Positions 25,550 through 34,143 are shown, counted from the first letter of the stretch. The stretch: DNA of 39,067 nucleotides from Butyrivibrio sp. (GCF_017635265.1 NZ_JAGBLU010000018.1:1-39067), one strand, 5' to 3'. Notes: generated by a model not told the origin, from the sequence alone. A program made the numbers and translations.

Positions 25550-25765
25550 TCAACTACTGATCACTGTCTCCACATTTCCCTCATAATTGCAGACACTTAA
25601 ATTTTCTACTTCAGTATTTTTCCCATCATTCCTAAAGTTAGACCACTTGCAGCACCAACATTCCCTCATGGGTACCAATACCCCGTCATCCGGCTCCCAA
25701 TGTTCGCAGCAGTAGTCTTCTTTTACAACTCTGAGCCCCTCATTATTGTAGATAGGATTACTCAT
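25550..25765 (-). CDS. Small cysteine-rich protein of unknown function
   Basis: A 71-residue protein with cysteines arranged as YCCEHW, ECWCCKW and a late single Cys, which suggests metal binding or a redox role. It is not recognised. GGGAGA lies nine bases before the ATG. Nine bases separate it from the BTAD regulator gene, so they share a transcript and possibly a function, for example as sensor and regulator. Confidence 0.7.
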   Translation of the reverse strand: MSNPIYNNEGLRVVKEDYCCEHWEPDDGVLVPMRECWCCKWSNFRNDGKNTEVENLSVCNYEGNVETVISS

Positions 25766-25860
25766 TGCTCTTCTCCCAATACAATTACACTTTTGTTTCT
25801 GTGATTATAGATTAGCATGAAACAAAATTACACTAACAAATTATGTCGCAAGTTGTATTT

Positions 25861-25900
25861 TTTTTGTCGTCTAATGTTATCTGTATGATAGCGACAAAAA
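25861..25900. promoter_or_regulatory. Spaced inverted repeat TTTTTGTCG / CGACAAAAA
   Basis: Perfect 9-bp inverted repeats (25861-25869 and 25892-25900) are separated by 22 nt. The right arm doubles as the T run of the adjacent minus-strand terminator. A related TATGTCGCAAG lies at 25842-25852. This could be an operator for the small cysteine protein/BTAD operon, or structural chance. Confidence 0.4.
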
Positions 25901-25926
25901 GCCCTGCAGCAAAATGCTGCAAGGCT
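25896..25926 (-). terminator. Terminator after the ribbon-helix-helix gene
   Basis: A 12-bp stem with one G-T pair (25900-25911 with 25915-25926) and TTTTT on the minus strand, 38 nt after the stop at 25964. Its sequence is close to the hairpin at 38022-38048. Confidence 0.85.
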
Positions 25927-25963
25927 TCATAATCCATGCGACTCCTTTTCACATAACAATGCG

Positions 25964-26161
25964 TTATTTTATATCCAGCTCAGGCGGCTCGTCCAGATTC
26001 TGGGAAACGTACTTGCCATCTTTTTTACGCTGTTTAACACATTCAGTTAAAAGATATTCTATTTGTCCGTTAATCGATCGGAAGTCATCCTCTGCCCAGG
26101 CAGCTATTGCATCATATAACTTCGCATTAAGTCTTAACGGAACCTGCTTTTTTTCTGCCAT
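25964..26161 (-). CDS. Ribbon-helix-helix (Arc-like) DNA-binding protein
   Basis: A 65-residue protein whose sequence VPLRLNAKLYDAIAAWAEDD fits a ribbon-helix-helix beta strand and first helix, followed by SINGQIEYLLTECVKQR. Such proteins are dimeric repressors. It is encoded three bases after the SPFH-domain gene and shares its transcript, so it is probably the repressor or partner of that membrane protein. Confidence 0.82.
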   Translation of the reverse strand: MAEKKQVPLRLNAKLYDAIAAWAEDDFRSINGQIEYLLTECVKQRKKDGKYVSQNLDEPPELDIK

Positions 26162-26164
26162 ACT

Positions 26165-27199
26165 TTAGTATAAACTTCCTGAGTTAACTATAGGCTGAGC
26201 ATCGTGATTTCCGCACAATACCACGAGGAGGTTTGAAACCATCGCTGCCTTGCGCTCCTCATCCAAATTGACAATCTCTTTTTCGCCAAGTCTTTCAAGA
26301 GCCATTTCGACCATTCCTACTGCACCATCGACAATCAGTTTTCTCGCATCAACTACTGCTGAAGCCTGCTGCCTCTGAAGCATTGCAGCTGCAATTTCCG
26401 GAGCATACGCAAGATATGTGATTCTGGCATCTACTATCTCAAGTCCGGCTCCTTCAACCTTTTTCTGTATTTCCTCCCTGATTCTGCCCGCAACAACTTC
26501 AGTAGAACCGCGAAGACTTCCATCATCAGCCTGACCATCACCTGTTGTATCAACGTTTTCCGTGATGTCATAAGGATAAAGCTTAACAACATTCCTTACT
26601 GCAGAATCGCACTGAAGAGATAAGTATTCCTTGTAATTGTCTACCGCAAATACAGCCTTGGCTGTGTCTGTCACCTTCCACATAACTGCAACCGCTATTT
26701 CTACAGGATTACCCAGAACATCGTTAACCTTCTGTCTGGAATTACTTAAGGTCATAACTTTAAGTGATATCTTTTTACCGGAACCTGCCTTAAGCTCGCC
26801 TGTTGCTCCAATTTGTCCCGAGCTTACCACAATTCCTGAAAGACCGTTTTTCTTGTTATCAGATATGTCTCCACTCTGCCCAAGTCTGGTGTCTGCAGCC
26901 GGATTAAAGGCTGTGCAGAAAGGATTAACGAAGAAAAATCCGTCACCTTTAAGTGTTCCTACGTATTTGCCAAAAAGTGTAAGCACAAGAGCTTCTCCCG
27001 GCTTAAGAACCTTAAGTCCCAAGAACAGAATCCATCCGATGCACAGATAAAGAATTGAAACAATGAATAAAGCATTGTTTTCATTTGCACTTACGATCAC
27101 ACCAACAGTAGCTATTACATACAGCACTATTGCAAGAATCATTACTGTTATTCCATTCTTATGTCCGCTTATTACCTTTTCCTTTATATCCTCGTTCAT
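26165..27199 (-). CDS. SPFH/Band-7 domain membrane protein
   Basis: A 344-residue stomatin/prohibitin-like protein. Two N-terminal membrane helices (about 19-38 and 44-62) lead into an SPFH core (KPGEALVLTLFGKYVGTLKGDGFFFVNPF), with an unusual glycine/lysine-rich insert near 115-140. The C-terminal part (REEIQKKVEGAGLEIVDARITYLAYAPEIAAAMLQRQQA) is the coiled assembly region. Members organise membrane microdomains. GGAGG lies ahead of the ATG. It is cotranscribed with the small ribbon-helix-helix protein. Confidence 0.92.
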   Translation of the reverse strand: MNEDIKEKVISGHKNGITVMILAIVLYVIATVGVIVSANENNALFIVSILYLCIGWILFLGLKVLKPGEALVLTLFGKYVGTLKGDGFFFVNPFCTAFNPAADTRLGQSGDISDNKKNGLSGIVVSSGQIGATGELKAGSGKKISLKVMTLSNSRQKVNDVLGNPVEIAVAVMWKVTDTAKAVFAVDNYKEYLSLQCDSAVRNVVKLYPYDITENVDTTGDGQADDGSLRGSTEVVAGRIREEIQKKVEGAGLEIVDARITYLAYAPEIAAAMLQRQQASAVVDARKLIVDGAVGMVEMALERLGEKEIVNLDEERKAAMVSNLLVVLCGNHDAQPIVNSGSLY

Positions 27200-27246
27200 G
27201 TCTATACCTCCGTCGCACTATTAAATCGAATTGTTTTGATATCATT

Positions 27247-27274
27247 ATGATATCATTAATATTCTTTTTGTCAA
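27247..27274 (-). promoter_or_regulatory. Promoter of the SPFH operon
   Basis: On the minus strand TTGACA (27274-27269), 16-nt spacer, TATCAT (27252-27247). The -10 region lies within ATGATATCAT, a perfect palindrome followed by TGATATCA, which is a likely operator, perhaps for the ribbon-helix-helix protein. Confidence 0.68.
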
Positions 27275-27300
27275 CACTCTCTTTATCAAAAAGTCGTCTT

Positions 27301-28824
27301 TTACTGTTCACCGACATATTCAAAGCTCATGCCATCGTCATGTGACACATACAGTCCTGACGGGTGTTTGCCAAGTTCTTCGCTATAATAATCCCCTGAC
27401 CATGGGCTCTGACCTGCAAGCATATATAAACTTCCTTCTTCTAACCAGATCTTTTCCGGGATTACAAAAGGATTATAAATTGTTCCATCCGAAAGTTTGA
27501 CCTTTGCAGAGGGATAATTTATCTGGGTAAAAGACTTTCCTCCGTCTTCAGTTCTGTAAAGAAGCGCATCATCACCGCCGTTATAAGACAGACAGGAAAA
27601 TCCAAGGTTCGAATCATCGATAAATGTTATCCATTCCGCCTGACCACCGCAGCCATTGTAGGGATCACGATTTACCATAACCGGAGTTTTTTCTCCCTTT
27701 TGGTAAGCAACCAGCGAGTAATAGCTGCTGCCGCCTGCCCTGTCCACAAGAAGCATACCGTATGTCACCCCAACCTTTGTTGTATAAGAGCACTCAGGTT
27801 CTACAGATGGAAAAAATTCGTCACTCCCATCATTCACAAACTCTAGCTTTCCATAAGCTTTACCCTTGGGATAATCTGCCGATGTCAGCTTTTTATCTAC
27901 AAAATCATATATAGCTTCGTACAAAGGATCATGATCGTACCCACCACTTAAATAGGGTGATGGATCAAAAGAATCAGAAATGGATGGCATAGCAAAAACA
28001 ACCTCTTTGTAGAGCCAAGGTGCGTCTTCATAGGGAACTTCTTCAAGGCAGGACTCCAGCCATCCGCAGATATTCTCGCAAAACCAGGTCAGATCCTGCA
28101 TCCCATTTTCATCAATAATTGGAACCTGAACTCTTCCGATGCTGTTTTCGGTGCATACTTTTTCTTCCCAGTAAAGGCCTCTTTGAAACCTTTCAGGGAA
28201 AGTATCTTCTGTGACTGCAATGAAATCATTTAAGTGCTGATACTCTTTTTTCATCTGCTCAGAGAGCTCACTTGAACTGTCTTCAGAAGTAGTCCCTATA
28301 TCCACTCCTGTATTGTCTTTAAATCCATTAACATACGAATAGAATATTCCTTCTGCTACAGAGTCCGCTGAATTTCCGATATCGTGTTCAAGCCTTCTGT
28401 AAAAAAAGCTACTCTTTGACCATACAGAATAGTCACATCCGCCGTAGTCATCTTCAGTTTTTATCAGGTACAGGTTGCTTTTTTGAAGCACCACATTTCC
28501 ATAGTTGTAATCAAAGACCAGATTTAACCAACTTCCCGCTAAAAAAATAATTGCAAGACATGTGACCCCAAGGCTGGCGCACCGCAGAATGGCCTTCCCG
28601 GGATTTGCTACGTCTTTTAACACTTTGATCCAAATGATAGTACAGATGATAACGAGCACAATCTGCCATATGACAACCAGCCACATTCCTGCATCATTGC
28701 ACCATCTATGAAGTTTCCTAATATCAGTCTCTCCCTGCTTTAATATCACAAAAAGAATCGTCAATGCGCACAGTATTCCCATCAGCACTGACGATATTAT
28801 TATCCACTTTTTCCCCTTGCTCAT
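27301..28824 (-). CDS. Membrane protein with extracellular Asp-box (BNR-like) domain
   Basis: A 507-residue protein. Three hydrophobic helices lie in the first 105 residues, followed by a large outside domain with aromatic and acidic residues. Two Asp-box-like motifs (RTEDGGKSFT and SHDDGMSFEY) in the last 100 residues suggest a sialidase-type beta-propeller fragment or carbohydrate-binding fold. The catalytic residues of sialidases are not recognisable. The ATG at 28824 has GGGAG nine bases upstream. Function unknown. No promoter or terminator is obvious around it. Confidence 0.7.
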   Translation of the reverse strand: MSKGKKWIIISSVLMGILCALTILFVILKQGETDIRKLHRWCNDAGMWLVVIWQIVLVIICTIIWIKVLKDVANPGKAILRCASLGVTCLAIIFLAGSWLNLVFDYNYGNVVLQKSNLYLIKTEDDYGGCDYSVWSKSSFFYRRLEHDIGNSADSVAEGIFYSYVNGFKDNTGVDIGTTSEDSSSELSEQMKKEYQHLNDFIAVTEDTFPERFQRGLYWEEKVCTENSIGRVQVPIIDENGMQDLTWFCENICGWLESCLEEVPYEDAPWLYKEVVFAMPSISDSFDPSPYLSGGYDHDPLYEAIYDFVDKKLTSADYPKGKAYGKLEFVNDGSDEFFPSVEPECSYTTKVGVTYGMLLVDRAGGSSYYSLVAYQKGEKTPVMVNRDPYNGCGGQAEWITFIDDSNLGFSCLSYNGGDDALLYRTEDGGKSFTQINYPSAKVKLSDGTIYNPFVIPEKIWLEEGSLYMLAGQSPWSGDYYSEELGKHPSGLYVSHDDGMSFEYVGEQ

Positions 28825-28926
28825 AGCACTTTTCTCCCGGTTACTCCAATAAGTCACCTTTCTGTAATGGCTTTTAAGTACGTTCCTCCAAAATCAGCGT
28901 CCGCCGCCCAATTTATTCTTGCTTTT

Positions 28927-29157
28927 TTACTGATAAAAAATATCTTGATTATCCTCTATAAATTCATAAATAATCTGTCTTGCAATCTTCTTACTGATCA
29001 TATCTCCAGTTTCGTGAGCATGTTTCTGAAGATTGTAAATTTCTGTGAAGCCTTCCTTTCGAATTACCACAATTGGATCTGAATAGAATAATGTCCCTTC
29101 CTTTTCTAATATGCAAAGCTCATACCCTAAAAGTCTCTTTATTACAATGCAAGCCAT
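28927..29157 (-). CDS. Small hypothetical protein downstream of the XRE regulator
   Basis: A 76-residue protein of unknown family, mixed alpha/beta by eye (ACIVIKRLLGYELCILEKEG, then a helical C-terminus). Its GGGAG ribosome binding site lies inside the end of the XRE gene, and the start follows that stop by seven bases. Tight coupling suggests that it works with the regulator, as toxin or partner; this is inference. Confidence 0.65.
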   Translation of the reverse strand: MACIVIKRLLGYELCILEKEGTLFYSDPIVVIRKEGFTEIYNLQKHAHETGDMISKKIARQIIYEFIEDNQDIFYQ

Positions 29158-29164
29158 AAAAAAC

Positions 29165-29800
29165 TCACTCCCAAGCAGGCAGCATTTCAATTTTATGATC
29201 TGTCCACATTTTTATCAGCATGTTCTTATGCTCCTCATACCATGCTGTTATAACAGGAATAACATATTTAGAAAAATCCCCCAAAATTCTCCCTTCCTGA
29301 AGCTGTAAACTCCCCTGAACATTATCATCTAAGTAATTAATGTCTACAAACGGATCACCATAAAATTCCGAATCCATGAAAACTTCAATATCGCAAAATT
29401 CCGCAATCTTTACCATGGACTTATTTTCAGTTCTGTCAGTATAACCAGACTCTGTTTTCTTTTCTATTGCACGACGTGCATACTCAAGAAGATGCTCTCT
29501 TTCAAGCCAATCCATGCTGCTAAACAGTTCTATCAGCTCTCTCTCTTCTGTTCCTTTTGGAATAACCATATACTCAACATTCCTTCCTCTATCACTGTCT
29601 TCGGTGACCCCAGATAGAAGATATTCAGGGGTAACACCAAGAGCAGCACAAATTGCCATAATCTTATCAGAACCCGGATTTGTGTTCTTTTTCCTCCAAT
29701 CACTTATAGTAGTTGTAGAAATACCTGTTCTAATAGAAAACTCTTTCTGAGTCATATTGCGTTCTTCCAGTAAAAAGAATATCTTCTGCCCTATTGTCAT
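29165..29800 (-). CDS. XRE-family repressor-like regulator
   Basis: A 211-residue protein. Residues 1-65 are a Cro/CI-type helix-turn-helix (MTQKEFSIRTGISTTTISDW). The remaining 145 residues have no recognised peptidase or cupin motif. A pair of matching 20-bp operator-like sites flanks its promoter, which argues for autorepression. Cotranscribed with the 76-residue protein. Such pairs occur in phage-like elements and toxin-antitoxin loci. Confidence 0.87.
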   Translation of the reverse strand: MTIGQKIFFLLEERNMTQKEFSIRTGISTTTISDWRKKNTNPGSDKIMAICAALGVTPEYLLSGVTEDSDRGRNVEYMVIPKGTEERELIELFSSMDWLEREHLLEYARRAIEKKTESGYTDRTENKSMVKIAEFCDIEVFMDSEFYGDPFVDINYLDDNVQGSLQLQEGRILGDFSKYVIPVITAWYEEHKNMLIKMWTDHKIEMLPAWE

Positions 29801-29815
29801 ATCATCACCCCTTAA

Positions 29816-29874
29816 AAAATCGTTATTTACGGATTAATACTAACATCAGCTGTCAAAATCGTCAATTACGGATT
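29816..29874 (-). promoter_or_regulatory. Autoregulated promoter with paired operators
   Basis: On the minus strand TTGACG (29865-29860), 17-nt spacer, TAGTAT (29842-29837). Two near-identical 20-bp sites, AAAATCGTTATTTACGGATT (29816-29835) and AAAATCGTCAATTACGGATT (29855-29874), each with dyad AATC/GATT ends, lie 39 bp apart. One covers the -35 box and one lies just after the -10 box. Confidence 0.75.
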
Positions 29875-29900
29875 TTTAATTCAGTAATCATGCAATCTGA

Positions 29901-29955
29901 AAAGCCTTGATTTTACGTGGTTTCTGTCCGCATATATTCATTTTTCGCTGCATTT
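29901..29955 (+). repeat. Element-end repeat, copy 1
   Basis: About 87% identical to 38611-38666 (AAAGCCTTGATTTTACGTGG...TTTCGCTGCATTT). Copy 2 lies between the displaced tuf end and an arm-site repeat, so copy 1 may mark the end of a related integrated element. It is noncoding. Confidence 0.6.
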
Positions 29956-29985
29956 AATAAACTTTGTCACTAAAACTCTCAAATC

Positions 29986-31653
29986 TTATCTTTTGATATA
30001 CCAAGTATATCCATCAAAAATTAGCTCTTGCTCCTTATCTTTAAAAATCGGCAATAAAGTATCTTTCATCCAAGTTCTTACCTGTAATTCAGCCATATCA
30101 CCACTTTCAATTCTGGCATTAACATTTGACTGTATCATCACAAAGTCTATAAATTCATCCAAACAAAAAGAATGAGTAAGTTCATAATTGATCTGCTTAT
30201 ACATTTTCAGGCCACTTATTAAGTCTGCATCAGTCCAAATATTCTCTTTACGCGGTGGTTTAGGGAATCGTTTCAAATACTCATCCTGATACCAACTTGT
30301 ATATTCGGGAACATTCTTCATTTTATCTGTAATCCAGAAATCATAAATTATGATAAAACACTCATCTTTGGTCACTTTGATGAGATTTTCCATAAATCTC
30401 TTTTCATCAACCCAATTGACCATCCCTGCTGCTGATACCACATCATACTTTTCATCAGGTATGAAAGTATCTTCTGCTCCAGCAGTATAAAAACTATAGG
30501 CTTCGTCTGATCCATATAATTCATTACAGACCTCTACCATTGATTCTGCAATATCTGTACCTGTCACATGCCTGCATATAAGCTTCAGCGCTTTAGTTGA
30601 CAGCCCTGCGCCACAACCAACATCAAGTCCATTACTGAACATATAATCATCGGGCAAATCACAATCTTTTCTAAATCTATCAATTACACCTTTATGTAAC
30701 CAAGGTCTTTTTGCGTACCCCTCCGCAATTCTATGCGAATCAAATGATTTATTGTTCATACCTATGTCCCTCCAAAAAGTCTTAAGTAACTGATCTGATT
30801 TATTCTCCATACCGTCTATTCTTTCTCCATCATTTTGGGGAACTGAGAACCAAACTCTGTAATCAAAAGAATCCCAGTCTCCGCCAACATTTCTGATATC
30901 ACGTATTTGAAAAGACAAAACGTAGTCACCCGGAATAAGCATTCCCAACTTGCTTGTCCAGTCAATCTGGATTTCCCCTGATGAGTCTTTTTCAATAGTA
31001 AATGTCTGCCCTTCTGTACCAAAATAATCTGTATATCCCCACTCGTCATCATCTTCAGAATGAACAATCAGATTAAAAGAATTATCCGCAGTAATCTCTC
31101 CGGTGACATATCCGCCGCTCTGAGAGTATCGCAGAGTACATCCAAACGGAGTTATATCTTCCGCTGTAAAGGTTAGGCCTAAACCTCCCATGTCCTCCAA
31201 TGTTCCATGTGACATCCACTGAAGAGATTGTTGATAATCCTGATAAGTCAATACAAGATGCTTCCCATCATCTCCAAAGCTATAATGGGCATATTCATCT
31301 CTGTCTGCATAATGTATTACCAGATTATCGCCATCATTTACTTCATAAGAAAACGCTTCTACATTTCCTGCATTTGCGCCAAGACGTCTGCCGGTATATC
31401 CTTTAGAAAACTCGTAATAGTAATTCGTCCTACCATAATCAGCAGCCTGCCAAATTCCAGAATGTACAGGCATCTGGGCATCGAATTCATCTTCCTGAGT
31501 CTGATCAGTTGGACTAACTGACTCTAATGACTCTTCTGAAGAAGCTGCTACTGAATTCTGTTCTGCTTCTTTTGAATTGGAAATAGAGCATGCAGACAAA
31601 ATAAGCATGCTAATAAGAATTGCCGAGGCTACTTTATTTTTCACATCAATCAC
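29986..31653 (-). CDS. Lipoprotein-methyltransferase fusion (possible gene fusion by frameshift)
   Basis: A 555-residue reading frame with two parts that should not share a compartment. Residues 1-281 are a lipoprotein (LSAC, Cys22) with an acidic linker and a beta-rich domain that ends in an Ig-like segment (DYVLSFQIRDIRNVGG). From Met282 it is a class I SAM-dependent methyltransferase with motif GLDVGCGAG at 342-350. At the joint the +1 frame reads a TAG (30818-30816) five bases before the methyltransferase ATG, with GGAGAAAG ahead. This is the expected layout of two separate genes, so a single indel may have fused them. Confidence 0.7.
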   Translation of the reverse strand: MIDVKNKVASAILISMLILSACSISNSKEAEQNSVAASSEESLESVSPTDQTQEDEFDAQMPVHSGIWQAADYGRTNYYYEFSKGYTGRRLGANAGNVEAFSYEVNDGDNLVIHYADRDEYAHYSFGDDGKHLVLTYQDYQQSLQWMSHGTLEDMGGLGLTFTAEDITPFGCTLRYSQSGGYVTGEITADNSFNLIVHSEDDDEWGYTDYFGTEGQTFTIEKDSSGEIQIDWTSKLGMLIPGDYVLSFQIRDIRNVGGDWDSFDYRVWFSVPQNDGERIDGMENKSDQLLKTFWRDIGMNNKSFDSHRIAEGYAKRPWLHKGVIDRFRKDCDLPDDYMFSNGLDVGCGAGLSTKALKLICRHVTGTDIAESMVEVCNELYGSDEAYSFYTAGAEDTFIPDEKYDVVSAAGMVNWVDEKRFMENLIKVTKDECFIIIYDFWITDKMKNVPEYTSWYQDEYLKRFPKPPRKENIWTDADLISGLKMYKQINYELTHSFCLDEFIDFVMIQSNVNARIESGDMAELQVRTWMKDTLLPIFKDKEQELIFDGYTWYIKR

Positions 31654-31862
31654 TGTTCAGATTCCATTTCCCCAAATAGAATCTGGATTCTCCTTTTTTT
31701 CATACCCTTATATTGTAATAGCTTCCAATCATGATGGTCAATAAAAAAGCAAAAAGCTCCAGATCATATGGTTCATCCCTATTATCAACATGCTCAAAAC
31801 GTTTTCGGTAACAAACAAAATTGCTATAATACTAATCAGTGCTATAAGGGAGGAGTATTAAG

Positions 31863-32339
31863 ATGCATTGTAAAGAAATCATAGAGAAAACACTGAGAAT
31901 TGACAGCTATGATGCTATATTTGAATTTGATAGACTTTGCTTCCCCACAGATTATTGGAATGAGTCCGATTGGAAAGACTTATTGAAAGATGATCGTGCA
32001 ACATATTATTGCCTCATGGATGGTTCCAAAATCATTGGCAGCATATTTACCTATAACTGGGCTGGTAGCGGCAAGCATAATTATCTTAAAATAATGAATG
32101 TAGCGGTGCACCCTGACTATAGACGAACGGGACTTGGCCATAAACTCATGGACTATGCTTATAAGGAATACAAAGAATCAGGTTTAGATAAAATCTGTGC
32201 AGAGACACGCGCAAGTAATACCGCAATGCAGGGCCTTTTTGAAAAATGCGGATATCAGATAAACAAGATTGAAGAAGGGTATTATACTAACCCAAATGAA
32301 GCAGGTTTTAAGTATGTATTAGAACAGAGTAATTTCTGA
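31863..32339 (+). CDS. GNAT N-acetyltransferase, RimI-like
   Basis: A 158-residue acetyltransferase. The acetyl-CoA loop is VAVHPDYRRTGLGHKLM, followed by ETRASNTAMQGLFEKCGY, both typical of RimI-type protein N-acetyltransferases. The substrate cannot be told. GGGAGGAG lies upstream of the ATG, and a TATAAT box at 31825-31830 with a weak -35 (TTTTCG, 17-nt spacing) is a plausible promoter. It is the only intact plus-strand gene in this accessory region. Confidence 0.88.
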   Translation: MHCKEIIEKTLRIDSYDAIFEFDRLCFPTDYWNESDWKDLLKDDRATYYCLMDGSKIIGSIFTYNWAGSGKHNYLKIMNVAVHPDYRRTGLGHKLMDYAYKEYKESGLDKICAETRASNTAMQGLFEKCGYQINKIEEGYYTNPNEAGFKYVLEQSNF

Positions 32340-32369
32340 TAGTCTCATGCTTTCCAGAGGATAACACTA

Positions 32370-32465
32370 ATGACTTTTAGAGAAAAAATGGCGCCAATTG
32401 GCTTTATAAATCTAAAAAAATGGCTTCCAGAAATGGATGGAGATGATCTTGTATTTGGACTATAG
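32370..32465 (+). CDS. 31-residue small open reading frame
   Basis: ATG at 32370 after AGAGGA encodes MTFREKMAPIGFINLKKW and a short acidic end. An 11-bp hairpin (32472-32482 with 32493-32503) follows the stop, although its T run is poor. It could be a real small protein or the start of a truncated gene. The rest of 32466-32646 is noncoding and holds two short hairpins (32529-32548 and 32593-32611, both with CGA-type loops). Confidence 0.35.
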   Translation: MTFREKMAPIGFINLKKWLPEMDGDDLVFGL

Positions 32466-32646
32466 TTTAAAATCCGATTCGCATTATTGCTTGCGAATCG
32501 GATCTTCATCTTAAAACATATTATCCAAAAGAACACCGAAGTGTTCTTAGTAAATCTTCAAGAACGGAATTGATGCTGGCACCGCTTCCGCTGAAAACCT
32601 CGAAGGTTTTCGTTCGTTGTAAAAAAGTATATCACAAACACCTAGT

Positions 32647-32802
32647 TTAACAAAGGCTACACAAACTAGATCTTTTGATATCATCTGCATTAATATACAC
32701 GCCAACTGTTTTTGCCATTTTTGTAATTGTTGATTTTCCACTGCCATTAGGTCCAGCAAAAACAATTACCTCTGGCTTTAAATTCTTCTCTACATCAGAC
32801 AT
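32647..32802 (-). pseudogene. Truncated zeta-toxin-like P-loop protein
   Basis: Only the first 51 residues remain: a Walker A (FAGPNGSGKST) and NADDIKRSS as in zeta-type UDP-sugar kinases, then a stop where family members continue for more than 100 residues. Sequence after AAAAGATCTAG is unrelated. The ATG at 32802 overlaps the end of the antitoxin-like gene by eight bases, the layout of a toxin-antitoxin operon. It is expected to be inactive. Confidence 0.78.
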
Positions 32803-32992
32803 ACTCTTTCCTCCCATCAGGGTAGAGTATATATGCTCGTTTCGCTTCGGCATCATAACCTGACGTAGGAAGCCCTTTAATTTTTCTTATCTCCTCGTCT
32901 ATGCGTATGGATTCCTTAAATCTTTCAGTTAATTCATCATCCGAAATTCCACAGGTATAATCTAATTCATTTTTTTCTTTTATTTCCTGCAT
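32795..32992 (-). CDS. Antitoxin-like partner of the truncated zeta-type protein
   Basis: A 65-residue mostly helical acidic protein (ISDDELTERFKESIRIDEEIRKIKG). AAGGAG lies six bases before the ATG. It overlaps the truncated zeta-like gene, which fits a first-gene antitoxin. No DNA-binding motif is evident. It is intact although its toxin is cut. Confidence 0.65.
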   Translation of the reverse strand: MQEIKEKNELDYTCGISDDELTERFKESIRIDEEIRKIKGLPTSGYDAEAKRAYILYPDGRKEYV

Positions 32993-33200
32993 AGGCTACT
33001 CCTTAACTTTATCTGTATTGCATCATGCCTCTTACCAACATAATACAACAAATACTCATTTTTGTATCTTATCAAATATCACAACTGTCACACTTCTGTT
33101 TATAAGCTTTTTTGTATCTTTACAGCACTGAGTTTTATGGCACCGTTTTGGCACCGGTGCGTTATTGATTTCCAGATAGGGATCCTTAGTACACTTTTAA

Positions 33201-33527
33201 TCACCAACGCTGCATGTTCTTTTGAAACTTGTTTGTGTAAGTATCTTTTAACTCCTCTGCAGTTATTCCATAGCAAAGAAGCACATCGTTATAGTACATT
33301 AGGACATCTGCAAGCTCTTCTATCAGATGCTCACGCTCAGGGTTATCCGCATTAGACGCTTCAAGGCCATACTTCTTCACTATATCAATTACTTCCCCAA
33401 CTTCACCAATCATCCACAGCAACTTATTCTTCCCAACTTCCGGAGAAATACCTTCCCACTTGTCTTTGTATCTCTCCTGTAATGCTCTTTGCATATCAAG
33501 CATTTCATTTATACTAAAATCCGACAT
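33201..33527 (-). CDS. MazG-like nucleotide pyrophosphohydrolase, copy 1
   Basis: A 108-residue all-helical NTP-PPase. Metal-binding motifs are MIGEVGEVIDIVKK and HLIEELADVLMYYND. It would hydrolyse (d)NTPs to monophosphates and so remove aberrant nucleotides. It is 92% identical (9 differences) to the protein at 38719-39045. A pair of 11-bp-period repeats (33138-33159) sits 40 nt beyond its 3' end, just as at the second copy. It begins a cluster of nucleotide- and phosphate-handling genes. Confidence 0.9.
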   Translation of the reverse strand: MSDFSINEMLDMQRALQERYKDKWEGISPEVGKNKLLWMIGEVGEVIDIVKKYGLEASNADNPEREHLIEELADVLMYYNDVLLCYGITAEELKDTYTNKFQKNMQRW

Positions 33528-33538
33528 TGCTTTTCCCC

Positions 33539-34081
33539 TTAATAGTTTCTTGTAAGTAAAATCACTTCTCCATTACTATAGTTCACTCGCTCTTTATCTG
33601 CTTTGAAGCCAGCATTCTTCATTATTCTAATCAAAGTGTGCATAAAGAAACCATGCGTGACTATAGCACAATCCTCATTACGCTCTATTATCATGTTCAC
33701 AAACTGCTCTGCTCTCTTAGAGGTCTGCTTCCTGCCTTCAGGTTGTCTTTTATTTCCGATTAGCCACTGCAGCCTTCCTAGAAAATTCCAAACACCCAAC
33801 GGCAAACGTATTGCTATATCAAATCCTGAATGAAGCGGAACCTCATTTAGCAGTGCTGTCCTATTGAAATCCTCTTCTCCAAATATCTTTTCAGCAGTTT
33901 GTAGAGTCCTGTCCAAATCGCTAATAAAAATCTTTTGAATATCATCGTTCACTGTATCTACAGATGCCTTATCAATCGGAGCTTTGTCATATAACGCACA
34001 CTGCTCATCAAACTCAGCAGATGTGCACCACTTTTTCCAATCATGAAGTACTTTTCCATGCCTAATTATCATTACTCTCAT
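33539..34081 (-). CDS. Histidine phosphatase superfamily protein
   Basis: A 180-residue phosphoglycerate-mutase-like phosphatase. The catalytic RHGK motif lies at residues 7-10, with a second active-site histidine in IVTHGFFMH and an acidic residue in NEVPLHSG. The substrate is unknown; family members act on sugar phosphates, nucleotides or proteins. It lies 11 nt upstream of the mazG-like gene on the same strand, and may be cotranscribed with it. Confidence 0.88.
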   Translation of the reverse strand: MRVMIIRHGKVLHDWKKWCTSAEFDEQCALYDKAPIDKASVDTVNDDIQKIFISDLDRTLQTAEKIFGEEDFNRTALLNEVPLHSGFDIAIRLPLGVWNFLGRLQWLIGNKRQPEGRKQTSKRAEQFVNMIIERNEDCAIVTHGFFMHTLIRIMKNAGFKADKERVNYSNGEVILLTRNY

Positions 34082-34143
34082 TTAACAGATACCATCCAGT
34101 TATCACCCTCAACAAGATATTGGAACTCTGTAAGTTATCTGCC

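Noticed and set aside
28840-28920. Short coding-like stretch (WAADADFGGTYLKAITER) upstream of the Asp-box gene
   Set aside because: It could be a fossil of a small protein but is too short, lacks a start, and I cannot assign a family with confidence.
32529-32611. CRISPR-like array suggested by two short hairpins
   Set aside because: The hairpins differ in sequence, are only two, and are not separated by regular spacers.
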